Origin: Ophthalmolycus amberensis
Taxonomy: Eukaryota > Chordata > Actinopteri > Perciformes > Zoarcidae
Assembly: GCA_024529925.1 (NCBI GenBank)
Contig: JAFEUB010001418.1
Span: 62,001 to 126,000, forward strand
Reading direction: 5' to 3'
Length of the DNA: 64,000 bases
Part shown: positions 27,026 through 38,089 of the stretch, one piece after another
Numbering within the stretch: position 1 is the stretch's first letter
Layout: every line of letters begins with the position of its first letter
Made by a program: the position numbers and the translations under genes
Notes under the pieces: generated by a model
What the model saw: only the letters and a program-made list of their open reading frames with translations
What the model was told of the DNA's origin: nothing
Databases searched by the model: none

Positions 27026-29485
27026 TGTGTACATGTACGGTGTGTTGGAAATGTACTGGATGCTCCCCGTCCCTCATTGCTTCTGTGGTGGCATGTCAGC
27101 CTGACACCGCGAAGACATTTGAACAGTCCATCCTGTCAAAAGGAATAGTTTGAACCAAAAATACAAGTAGAATCAAAAACGCTCTTTCAATGTGACTTCA
27201 GCATTAAGTTCCCGGTTCACTTATTAAACAGTTCATCTCTTCTTTTGGCAGAAATCCGGAGCTCTCTCAGGTATCCCCATTTCAGGGGTAAGTTCATCTC
27301 TAGTTTTGCTTTCCAGCGTTGTCTCTCCATCTCAGTGTTCAATGGCTCCACCTGATGGACTTATGTGTGAATCAAACGCAGTGTCTTGGCGATCAGTCGG
27401 CAGCGCTGGTTGGACAGATGTGTTTTCAGGACGGGCAGGCTAAAAACACGTAAGTGGCTCTGTGTGGTTTCATTCTCTTCAGATGTGTCTGTTCTAGTCT
27501 CAGTAGTTTGATGTATTTTGTGTTTTCAGGTATGGAACTGGCTGCTTTCTCCTGCGAAACACAGGAGCCAAGGTACAGTATGACAGATTACCATTTTAAC
27601 GGTGACATCGGAGCACATTCTGCACACAGTGGCATTGTTCTTCTGTCGTTCGCAGCCTGTAATGTCTGACCACGGCCTTCTGACCACTGTGGCTTACAAA
27701 CTTGGTCGAGACCAACCTGCCTGCTACGCACTCGAGGTACAGCATCTTAAATGCACTAATATTCCTTTCATTATAATCAGTACTTCTAATCTCAAAAAGA
27801 TGTTCTCTCTGGTGCTTCTTGCCAGGGCTCTGTGGCCATTTGTGGAGCCGTGGTTCGTTGGCTGCAGGACAATCTGGGGATCATCGGATCATCTGAAGAG
27901 CTCGGTACGTGTATAGTTCTGACGTTTCTTCACTGATTACTTGAGTCTTTATATTTAAGGAAACACGGGTCGTGATGTCTGTTTATGTATTGTGGTTTAC
28001 TTTTGGTGAACCCTTTTCCCCTTTCTTTCCCGTTGCAGAGAAGCTGGCTGCATCGGTCGGTACATCCTACGGCTGTTATTTTGTTCCTGCTTTTTCAGGT
28101 CTTTACGCTCCGTACTGGGAGCCCAGTGCTCGAGGGTAAGTCCAAGATCTACCCCGCAGCGCAGCTAAGAATCAAACCATCGGCTGAAGTTATTCACGCA
28201 GCCGTCCTCTCTGGTTCACAGGATCATTTGTGGGTTAACTCAGTTCACCAATAAGAGTCACATTGCCTTCGCTGCTCTGGAAGCTGTGTGTTTCCAGACT
28301 AGAGAGGTGAGCGCTCTCTGCTTCTCTAGAGTACTGCAGCCTGGCACATGATGCACAAGCTAACTAGCCCAACCAACTTGTATAATACTCAGTTTTAGCT
28401 GAAAAGGCATTTCTAAGTTCATATAAAAATGTGACACTGGGGTGAAAATCGCCCTGAATACTTGTGATATTTTTTGTGTTTGAATGCAGATACTGGACGC
28501 CATGAACCAGGACAGCGGCATCCCGCTGACTCAGCTCCAGGTGGACGGAGGAATGACGTCCAACAGGCTGCTGATGCAGCTGCAGGCAGACATCCTCTGC
28601 ATCCCTGTTGGTAAGATGTCCGTTCATGTCTTATCATGTTTGTTGGCTGTATTGCGACATGATTGTTCTTCTTCTTGTCGTCCTGACTGTTTGCAGTGAA
28701 GCCGTCCATGCCCGAGACCACAGCTCTCGGTGCAGCGATGGCGGCAGGAGCAGCAGAGGGGGTGAGTGTGTGGAGCCTGAGCCCAGAGGACCTGAGTGAA
28801 GTCACCTCCGAGAAGTTCGAGCCTCAGATCAATCCCGACGGTACGGTGAGCCGCCGCCGCTGACTGGCAAAGACGCGTCCTCAGTAGCCGCCGCTTTGAA
28901 AAGTGAAAGGTCTGTCTGTGTGTTCTCAGAGAGCGAGTTCCGGTACGCTCGGTGGAAGAAGGCGGTTCAGAAATCCATGAACTGGGAGACGACGGAGCCC
29001 GTCTGTAATGGAAACGGTAGGAAGTTTAGCGCTCGCTGACGAGCCAAATTCAGACTCTAAAAGTTGACTACTCGCTGTAGATGTTTTCCCAAATATTAAA
29101 GGATAAATATAATACCTCCTGATATAGATATATGTATGACTATCTGTCAGTAGGTTGGTGTCTTTGTTTTGTTGTATAACTGCTCTTCTCGCTGTTTAAA
29201 TGACCAAAAGGTGAGGCGAGTATCTTCAGCAGCACCCCCCTGGGCCTCTACATCATGGGCAGCATGTTGATGTTAGTCGGTGCCAAATACCTCGCAGGTC
29301 AGTGTCGACTGGATGATAGACGGCTGCATTTCTTTGTGTTTTTGACTTTTAAGTGCATGTGGTTATTACGGTTTGATGAGAAATAACAAAGCAAATACAT
29401 TAAAGTGAATAGTCATTGATTTCTTTGTATTGTGTTTGTTAAATTAACAAAATGTTCTGGTTTCTGTCTATCAGGCCCCGACTGA
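24807..29485 (+). CDS. gk: Glycerol kinase, membrane-tailed isoform, with an apparent 1-bp frame break
   Basis: This FGGY-family enzyme phosphorylates glycerol to glycerol-3-phosphate with ATP. The 21 exons are 24807-24887, 25228-25301, 25397-25504, 25613-25690, 25800-25879, 25972-26109, 26199-26308, 26391-26457, 26636-26653, 27252-27287, 27382-27449, 27530-27572, 27656-27736, 27826-27904, 28039-28135, 28222-28306, 28490-28610, 28697-28840, 28930-29016, 29211-29297 and 29475-29485. The start at 24807 has a strong Kozak context; an in-frame ATG at 24795 is the alternative. Visible motifs are DQGTSSTRF (phosphate binding), [10 protein letters not shown], and [13 protein letters not shown] (FGGY signature). 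A hydrophobic tail, [20 protein letters not shown], would anchor it to the outer mitochondrial membrane. Exon lengths sum to 3n+1: exon 3 begins ATTGGG where one T fewer is expected. Without it the product is 563 residues. Intron 5 is GC-AG. AATAAA lies at 30115 and 30227. Confidence 0.95.
26996..27021. repeat. (CA)n microsatellite in gk intron 9
   Basis: A perfect CA dinucleotide tract lies in the intron after the 18-nt exon of gk. Similar tracts occur in this window at about 31347-31367, 52067-52087, 53831-53862 and 54716-54736 (GT), mostly within introns. Confidence 0.9.
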
Positions 29486-30996
29486 ACTCGTGGAGGCGAA
29501 TTGAAACAACGCTCTTTATGCTGGACCACCACTTCACTAATGGGACCTTTTCTTTATCATCTTCTCTTTGAATGTATTTTTCTGTGCAGCGGGCATTGGT
29601 ACATTGGAGATTCATTTCAGCGGGAGTTTGCGTGCAGTGTTTATTTAAGTCAAAACTCTACCAATAGTAGTTCATGTTTTGGTAACTGCGTTCCGTGTTG
29701 TTCCAAACCCTCCACTATGAGGCACAGAGCACTTTATGTTGTCATCCTGTGGGAGCTGTGTACTAACAGAGTTTAATATATTTTTTTTTTTTCTGGAGTG
29801 TTTGCAGTTCATGGAGTTATTTGTTGACCTGAAGGGATGAAATCACTGTATTCAAAGTGCTCTTTTGGGGTGTAACCACACCTTACTAATGGATATTTAT
29901 GAATGAATTGAATATAATGGAAAAGTCGTCTTTCATGTGCAAGTAAAATTAGAGAAACGGATTTAAAATGATGGCGAGCATGAAAGCAAAGTGTGCTGCC
30001 AATACGAGCGCTGACTGTGGAATTTGAAGAGGAATTGTTACATGTGGAACAATGATCTCTCTGGACTTTGGCTACTCCCTCATTCCCTTCATCTCACAAT
30101 AGATACGAAGAGGAAATAAAATACAGCCGGTTCAGTTTGACACGTAATTGGGGAGGGAACCAGGTGTGCTTGTGAAAACCCCTTTATGAATGGAAACCGG
30201 TTTTATGGGGGAATGCGTGTCATGAAAATAAAGTTATGTGCTTGTGAATTGTACGGTTGCTCTTTGGTTTCATGTCTTTAAAGATCAGAATATATAAATG
30301 ATCAAATAAAATTTATACCTGTCTAAATGCATATTAAGCTTCAATTTCTTCAAATCTAAGCACCTGTTCGGGTATGACCAACATCACACACAGCATCCTG
30401 CATGTGTTCCTATTGTGGTGTTACAGCGTGTCCAGCTTAAAACTAAACATGACTTTTATTTGTGTCACTCGTAAAGGTTGCACAAACAAAGTCGGTGCAT
30501 GTTTAGGATCGCTGCGCTTTTCTCTGCTTTACGGATATTTAACATGCGTGTGTAATAACCTTTGCTACATGCGGTGTTCATGTTTCAAGTTTGCTTTGCA
30601 GTTTCGTTACTGATTCACTTCTGCGGGCTGTGTTGTGCCACTTATGTCCAGCACTTGGAGCTCATTTCCATATTAACTGACCCTCAATACCTGGATTATC
30701 AGCGTGAGGGCTGGACTTCAAACTGACTGTTTTTGATGTTATTTTGAATAAGCACAGGCTGACTTTATGCTTCTTCGTCATGTTTAAGAACTTTGTTTTG
30801 AAACTGGTCTGAGCCTCTCATTAGTAAGCGGTCAACCAGGAAGTTGAGTCAGGTGTGTGGCAGTTGTTGATTTGTGATCTTGCAGAGACAAGACGAAAGT
30901 TGCAGACAGGTGAGTCAGGATTTTTTGTTTTTATTATTTGCTCTTCCGCTTTACATTCCAGGTGTGTGGGAGAAGGAAGAACTTCAGTTGTGTTTT
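29486..30996. other. gk 3' UTR and upstream region of the nfkbiz-like gene
   Basis: The gk 3' UTR probably ends after AATAAA at 30115-30120 or 30227-30232. Just upstream of the next gene, a donor-like CAG|GTGAGT at about 30908 and an acceptor-like CCAG at about 30961 could bound a very short 5' UTR intron. No coding exon is recognised before 30997. Confidence 0.5.
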
Positions 30997-33864
30997 ATGA
31001 GTGACTCCTTAAACATTTTAGATCCAAGAGGGGACAAAACCAGAGGACAGATTCTACCAATGGGGACCAACGTCAACCAGAACGAGAACGGTCAGTTTGT
31101 AAGATTATGGTGATCGGACATGCATGTTTTTAAAAATGATGAAAGTGAAACCAGATACTCTTCTTGTTCCTGAACATACCAGTGTTGTTCAAAACAAGGG
31201 AACAAGGGAATGAGGAAGTCCACCTATTGAACGTATCGCACTACTGACATTCGAGGACATTTAAACGAACCAAACAATAACTTGGAGTTCTTTTAACATC
31301 TGGACCTTGAAGCATATTCACCGTTGGGTGGGAATGTAAAACCTCACACACACACACACACACACACGATAAGCAATCTTCCATGGCTGCTTTAAAAAAC
31401 CCTCTAAAGAGGACGGACACCTTATCTGCTTTAATATACAGCTTCCACATTCATGCACAAGTATTAATCTAATAATGTCCATTACTGTTGATACATCAAG
31501 TACAATTATGAATTCAGGACTTTTACTAGTAATGGAGTATTCTTGTAATACAGCGATTGAGTTACTTTTACTGAAGTGAAGGATTTGAAAACTTCTTCCA
31601 CACCTGTTTGTTTGCCAACTACCTCCAATGTATGTATGATGTCTATTTAACAACTAACAGTCCCCCCCCCCCCCCCCCAGGCATTCTGATCACTGATCCC
31701 AGACCACCAGAATATGTCCAAGCTTTACAGAAGAAGACCGTGAAAGAGCTGCTCATGATGAGACGCCAGGTAAGTCACAGGTAGAAGTCGACTTTACAGA
31801 AAGATGTATATTATTTCTTCAGAAATGTGTTGAATCTGGTTTTGTTTATGAGGGAAGACAAAGCTCCTTAAATATGAGGAAGAAGAAGTTGAGCATTCCT
31901 CCACGAACAGCCTGAGTCGGATTAATCATGATTCAATTGACAGCTTGGGAACTATTCTCTTTTAGAGATGGAACTGCTCGCAGGACGGCAACAACTTCGT
32001 GCACGCATTTAAATCTGCAAAATTTGAAGTTAGTGACAATGAGCCGAACCATTTTACGAATCGTCTCTTCACCGCCTCTGCTGGAAATGCTCCCGTTACC
32101 CCACAACAACTGCAACGTCCGGCTCTGCAGCGACGAGCGGCGACGACTGCTGAAGTGGACCTTTCTTTTTTTCACTGGCAAATACAGCGAGAGCTGCAGA
32201 GGGTCGGAGGAGTTCCCCCTGAGCTGCTCAACACGCAAGATGCGGATGGTGACACGTATGTACCCATGAAGAAAGTGTGAAAATAACCATCAACAGATAA
32301 AACCGTGAGCTACGTCATTTGTGTTACTCCAAAGTTGGTAGTGGCACTTATGCAAACCTGAATAAAGTAACATTTGTTTGCATGTGTCTTATTTCCTTTC
32401 CACTTGTCAGATGTCTTCACATAGCAGTGGCACAAGGCCGACGGGCTCTTGCTTATGTGCTTGCTACAATAATGGCTCGATGTGGCTCTCTGGACATGAA
32501 AGAGCACAATGGGCAGGTACAAAGGTTTAACGAGTTAGTTTAATTCGTGAATAGTACCCATTTAACCCACAAACGCCGACTATTTGTACGTAGACCGCTC
32601 TTCAGATCGCAGCCGCCACCAATCAGCAGTTGATAGTCCAGGACCTGCTGAGACACGGGGCACAGATCAACGCGCGGGACTGCTGGGGCCGCTCTCCTTT
32701 GCACGTGTGCGCTGAGAAAGGCTACTTTCTCAGCCTTCAGGTGGATTTAACTGCTCGGTCGCGTGCAAATGTCAATGATTCAAAATCAGTTTGGCACATA
32801 ATAAAATGATCATTTTGAGATATTGAATGTTTTCTACACTATCTTAGAGCATCTGGAGGACCCTAATGGGGAGCGGGCAGCCAATTGACATTGAAATGTT
32901 CAATTATGATGGTGAGTACGTCTTATCCGAGTTAAAACCTGGTGCGACTCTTACGCAAAGTGTCTTTGTGATGACGTACTGTTCTCTGTCTGGAGGTTTC
33001 ACTCCGCTGCATGCAGCAGTGTTGTCTCACAACGCTGTTGTTAAAGAGCTGAAGAGTCCGGGGAGTCTTTGTTCATATAAGGCGAAGGAGCTGGCGCAGA
33101 AGACACAGATGTCTGTGGAGTGTATCAAGACTCTGCTGCTCATGGGCGCCTCCTGTGGGACAAAGGTAACTGTTCAAACCACCTGCTTGGTATTAAAAAG
33201 CCATGTTGCATGACCACTGAGCTTGGATCTGAGGGAATTGCCTTGTTTTTCATTTATGCAGGACCTAAAAAGTGGAAGGACGTGTCTTCACATGGCTTCT
33301 GCGGAGGCAAACGTCGAGCTGTTTGACATTTTCCTCGCGCAGCCCTCTTCACTGTCGGTCGTCAATGTTCAGGCAAGTTGTTTATTTTGTAATAAAATCG
33401 ACTGTGAAGTGAGCGTAGCACACAAGCTGCGTGAAACGCATCGCGTGATTCTGCGCGTGTATGTTTCAGACGTTCAGTGGGAACACAGCCCTGCACATCG
33501 TCAGCTCTTTGCAAAATCATGACACTCAAGTGGAAGCAGTGAAGCTGCTGATGAGGAAAGGCGGCGACCCCGGGACCAGGAACTTTGAAAATGAACTGCC
33601 GACTCAGCTGGTGCCAGAAGGACCCGTTGGTGAAAAGGTATTAATGATTACGTCATCTTAATGTGAGGCAAACACTGTTGCACAATACCGGAAATATATT
33701 GAAAATACCATTAAGTAGTAATATCAGTCACATCAGCAAACATTAATTCATATAAATTAAAGTGCATGTTGTTTGAGAATCAGTACGAGCGATGATTTGA
33801 GTTTTTTTTTCTTCTTTTTTTCTAGGTGCGGAAGATCCTGAAAGGGAAATATTTGAACGCTTAA
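30997..33864 (+). CDS. nfkbiz: NF-kappa-B inhibitor zeta-like nuclear I-kappa-B protein
   Basis: Nuclear I-kappa-B proteins bind NF-kappa-B dimers through ankyrin repeats and tune inflammatory transcription. Exons are 30997-31090, 31681-31769, 31966-32255, 32411-32516, 32594-32740, 32848-32911, 32996-33165, 33262-33372, 33470-33637 and 33826-33864, giving 425 residues with consistent phases. Residues 49-61 read KKTVKELLMMRRQ, close to the OCA-type motif of I-kappa-B-zeta. Ankyrin repeats start near residue 153 (DGDTCLHIAVAQGRRAL) and run to the C-terminus; LLMRKGGDPGTRN and LVPEGPVGEKVRKILKGK match I-kappa-B-zeta best. It is much shorter than human NFKBIZ (about 718), mainly because the middle disordered region is small. 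It could be a teleost paralogue, so the symbol is tentative. Intron 8 is GC-AG; the acceptor of intron 1 is preceded by 17 C residues. Confidence 0.82.
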
Positions 33865-35488
33865 GTGAAGCTCAAAAACACTGTCAGTCAGACAGTCCGA
33901 TCTATCGTAATAATATTTGCCAAAACAAGGCAGATGCTGTTTGTTTCTGTGAAACATGCCATTGTTCATTACTATGTAATGCCCAAAGAGAAAGTGGAGA
34001 TATGATTTGTATTCTTTTGTTAATTAACCTTTATTTGTATTATGACTTAAGGTGGTACGTTTAAGATTGCAATACAATCGGCAAACTTGCTCTGTAAATC
34101 TGTTATTGCTGGAAAAGTTTAATATTTATGCAGGATTATAATCGTGGGTAGAAATGTTACGCTGCATATCATTGTGTTTGGAAATACATTAACAGTTTAA
34201 CATCTTGTAGGTTATTTTCTTTTTAATAATTGTTTTTGGTGTTCATAATCTTGTTTGTTTAAAACATGTGCATGCATTTTCTCAAAGGTTTAACATTGTA
34301 GTTAATGTAGGACACATTCTGACCACACACCTGTACTACATTTTATTGGGAAAGGGTTATTGTTTGAGGTTATATTATGATATAGTTTGAAAAACATCAG
34401 GTATAATTTGGTGTTCTGGAATTAAATGTATCACCGTTTTGAATATGTTGTCTTTTCATGAATTAATATGTACAAAGTCTTGTCAGCTTTTTTTTATCAG
34501 CTATTAATACTTCATTAAGAAGAGGGAGAGGAGGATCATTATTGGATGTTCACTTATCTCCCCTTGTGGTTGTTTATTGAACCTACATCTCAGCGACACT
34601 TCAGTTTAAAAGGAAATATCCTTTTTGAGATGTGCTGTTGCAAAGATTTTGGACAACATATCTACAAACTGAGTCAGTTGTCTCCATCACAAGGACACCA
34701 GGACTTAAGGACATTTAATACTACTAGATAATTTAATCATAACATTAAATTAGGAAATGAATGAATAAAGAAAAAAATACAACATAAAAATGTGTCTTGT
34801 GAAAGTGTGAGAAAGAAGAGTACTCAGAATGCATTTCTCAGTAATCAAGTAGTTTAAATTATTTTATTTTATTACTGTGTCGAGATTCATATGGGAGGCC
34901 TCATGCGAATTATAAAAACCTACACTTGTTAAGGATTTCCCAGCGAAGTTATACTGTTTCCAAGATATTCAACAGGACTGTGATGGAATACGGTCGACGT
35001 TGGGCCCAGTTCCAATTCGTAGCAGAGGGACCTCTGTGAAATACGTAGTCGTCTTTTCTTATAGAATATGTACTCTTATTCTGTTCCAGAAGTCAATTAA
35101 TATTGTAGTTGTATCACTGCGTTAAGTGAGATGACATATTGTGTTTTAGTCCGTAATGTAGTGGTGAATGAAGCCATTTGGAATGCGGCCATGACTGGGT
35201 CCGTTGCGTCACACCAAAACAGGAAGTTTTCAGAGTTCACAGGTTGCGGGCTACATCCGCATTCTTTAACAAGTGTTTACATCGTGAGGACTATCTGTCA
35301 TTGGCACAAACGACAAACTAGGTAGTAATTGTGGTTGAATGCGTCTTTCAGCTCATGTTTTTGGTATTTAATTTAAACAGGCACTGTCACAGGGTGCTGT
35401 TTCTGCACGATTAGCGTACAGGGTTCTGCATTGAGTTACAGTGCCTGCTCTTATCCAGCTAACCCAGACAGCACCGTAACATGAAGTT
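33865..35488. other. nfkbiz-like 3' UTR and spacer before ccdc28a
   Basis: Candidate polyadenylation signals are ATTAAA at 34421-34426 and AATAAA at 34764-34769. The rest is AT-rich. The last few hundred bases should hold the ccdc28a promoter and 5' UTR. No other gene is recognised. Confidence 0.5.
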
Positions 35489-36873
35489 ATGGAGGAGCGT
35501 AAGCTAAAGAGAAAGAGTCCCAGGACCTCCACCAACACTGCGGCCCCGACCGGTGGCTCTGGCCGGAAGACCAACGCTTCCTCCGGGGTACGGCACGTCG
35601 GCTCCAGCCAAAAGAACAAAAATAGGAGGTAGATATAATCTGTTGCGTGTCAGATGTTTGGTTAAATCTTTGCACTACTGTTTAGTTATTTAATGTAATA
35701 TTGTATTTCATTCAATATATTGTGCATTTGATCTTTAATATTTTATTTACCTGTACCATAATTGCTGCTGTAGTGAAATAAATTCCCCTTGCGGGATTAC
35801 TAAAGTATCTATCTATCTATCGATCTATCGATCTGTTATCACGTTTTCTGTTGTTTCCTGTCTCTTCCAGGGGAGTGAGAGACAAACCCAGGCATCATGT
35901 GGGTTTGGGTGGGAGGCCTAATCAGAACCAGGGCCCGGCAGCACCGATCATCCAGCACTCCTTTCTGACCGATGTCTCGGATGTACAGGAGATGGAGAAC
36001 GGCCTGCTCAGTCTCCTCAACGACTTCCACTCGGGGAAACTACAAGCGTTTGGTAGTTTGGACTTTTCACCAGAAAAACATATGGTCAGAGAGCCATAGA
36101 GCCACAGATACAGATGGACCTTTAATATGGTATGTCCCCTCTCCCTGTCAGGCAACGAGTGCTCCATTGACCAGATGGAGCAAGTGAGAGAGATGCAGGA
36201 GAAGCTGGCGCGTTTGCATTTTGACCTCCACAGCGAGGTGGACGAAATGCCCGAGGACCAGAGGAAAGTAGCGTGCGACACCAACATGGACAGCCTACTT
36301 CTTAATGTACGACCGACTTTATCCTTTCTGTGTTTTTGTTCATGTTTAAGCAGTACCAACACACCCAGATGTTATAGCTTGTGATGTCGTCCCGCTCCTG
36401 AAAATCCGATGTGATACAGCACGTTGAACTCCTTGTACTTCTTAAAGTACTTCATTGATGTGGTGGAGCTACTCAACATCCCAGCAAGGATTTAGCTGCT
36501 TATTCCCCTCCTAAGTGTTAAACTCTTAAAGAGTTTAGTCAGACGCTTGTTGCATGTCGAAACAGGATCAAATATTTCTGTACAAACTGTTTGCATGTAT
36601 AACAAAATCAAAATGTTCTTTCTCTCCACAGCTTGAGGAGCTGAGTTCTTCAATGTATCCTTTTTGATATTCAACATGCTTCAAGCATCATATTCGTCCT
36701 TATAGCTTTTGAAATAGAAGTCAAACTTCTTTGCCGTCAGGTTTCCCGACAGTCCAGCACTAATCTCGTTTAAAGACGTCAGATTTTTGGCTGTTTTTCC
36801 TTTACCCGGCTTCACCAGTCAGAAACTGAATCTAGCCGACTCCCAAGAGATCCCGAGGACTACCAGTATGTGA
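35489..36873 (+). CDS. ccdc28a: Coiled-coil domain-containing protein 28A
   Basis: This is a small conserved protein with a central coiled coil. Its paralogue CCDC28B is linked to BBS proteins and mTORC2; the role of the A form is poorly known. Exons are 35489-35628, 35871-36052, 36152-36306, 36632-36654 and 36819-36873, giving 184 residues. The start MEERKLKRKSP matches CCDC28A rather than CCDC28B. The conserved core runs from IQHSFLTDVSDVQEME through LLNDFHSGKLQAFG, and the end is QKLNLADSQEIPRTTSM. Exon 4 is only 23 nt. The intron after it begins GTATCCTTT, the U12-type donor. Its place next to ect2l matches the order I recall at human 6q24. Confidence 0.93.
35740..35836. repeat. Retroelement 3' tail with (CTAT)n in ccdc28a intron 1
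   Basis: A segment near 35770-35800 resembles the 3' tails of common fish non-LTR elements, with AATTCCCC then GCGGGATTACTAAAG. It ends in a tetranucleotide TATC/GATC repeat at about 35806-35833. The assignment rests on recalled tail sequences. Confidence 0.6.
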
Positions 36874-38081
36874 TCTTCTCTTCTCAACCTCATCTGACCC
36901 AGACCCATGTCACCTAGAGGGGCTGCAACAGATATGGTGGCGTTGAGGCAAGCTGGAGGCTCTATTCCTCTTTAAGTATTGTGGCAGTTCACCAGCGTTC
37001 CCTGTCTGTAAAGCAGCATGGATTTATTGTAAGACGTCACAACAGGGGTGCAGCAGAGCCTTATTTTTCACTGCCTACAGTAAATATAGTACAAAACAGT
37101 TATAATGTTGTCTGACTAAACGGCAGGATGACAGTAATTAACCTCCTGAGATATGATTGAATGTATTCTCTTATAGTCAGAGTTGTATAGAGGGAGTCTA
37201 CCATATGTTAAGCTGCTGGCTGACCTACAGTACTTTAAATATTGTTTAGATTTGCAATACATTGCTAACCAAAGTGATATTGATATAAACTACTCACCTT
37301 GTTTTGTCCAGCAGTTGATTAATTCACAAGTCCTTGAAATGACATCTTCAGTGTTTGTTTATTAGCTTTGTTTTAAGTAAACTGAATTCAAGCTTGCTCC
37401 TTTAGCTATTCTCATACATATATACATATATACATTTATATATATATTTATATATATATGTATATATGTATGTATGTATGTATAAAAAAAGTTTGAATTA
37501 TAGTTAAATCTAAAAAAAATAACATTTAAACACTAGAAACTGCACAGTTTTTTGCAGATGACTTCTTGCTACATGCGAGTGGCCTGATATCAGCTCCAGC
37601 ACCTTGTTCAGTGTTGAATATATATTTGCACATATCCACGCAACATGCAAAACACACTGCACATCATCACTCGTGTGTCGGTTTTGACGCTGGAAAATAC
37701 TGAATTATCCAAATGTTGACATCAGAAGCATGCCTTCAATTTCTGATTTAAAGCATTTTTGCCTTATTGGTTCTAAACTTTTGAATTGACTTGCATAGAG
37801 CAGGTTCTGTATTGAGATATGTGATCATGTGATGCTGCTTTGATTGTAAATCCTACTTTAATTTGCCACTTCTTATTTTAACCAGTGTTGTTGGGGGATT
37901 ATTTCTGAAGTGTTTTACTATTTTGAATGTTTGGTGGTTGTATTTTTATTGACCTAATAAATGTGTTGTCTGAATCTCCTGGCTACATCTTTTAAACCAT
38001 CCGAGGATCCTTGTGAATAATGTGCATATTTTCATTTTACTTAATGTATTAATGCGCAGATTATTGATTTGGCAGCAATAT
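36874..38081. other. ccdc28a 3' UTR and spacer
   Basis: AATAAA near 37957-37962 may end a long ccdc28a 3' UTR. A TA/TATG-rich simple repeat lies at about 37420-37480. No coding exon is recognised. Confidence 0.5.
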
Positions 38082-38089
38082 GATTTTAT

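Noticed and set aside
28419..28805. 128-residue minus-strand frame in gk
   Set aside because: It crosses exon-intron boundaries of gk on the opposite strand and has no coding signature of its own.
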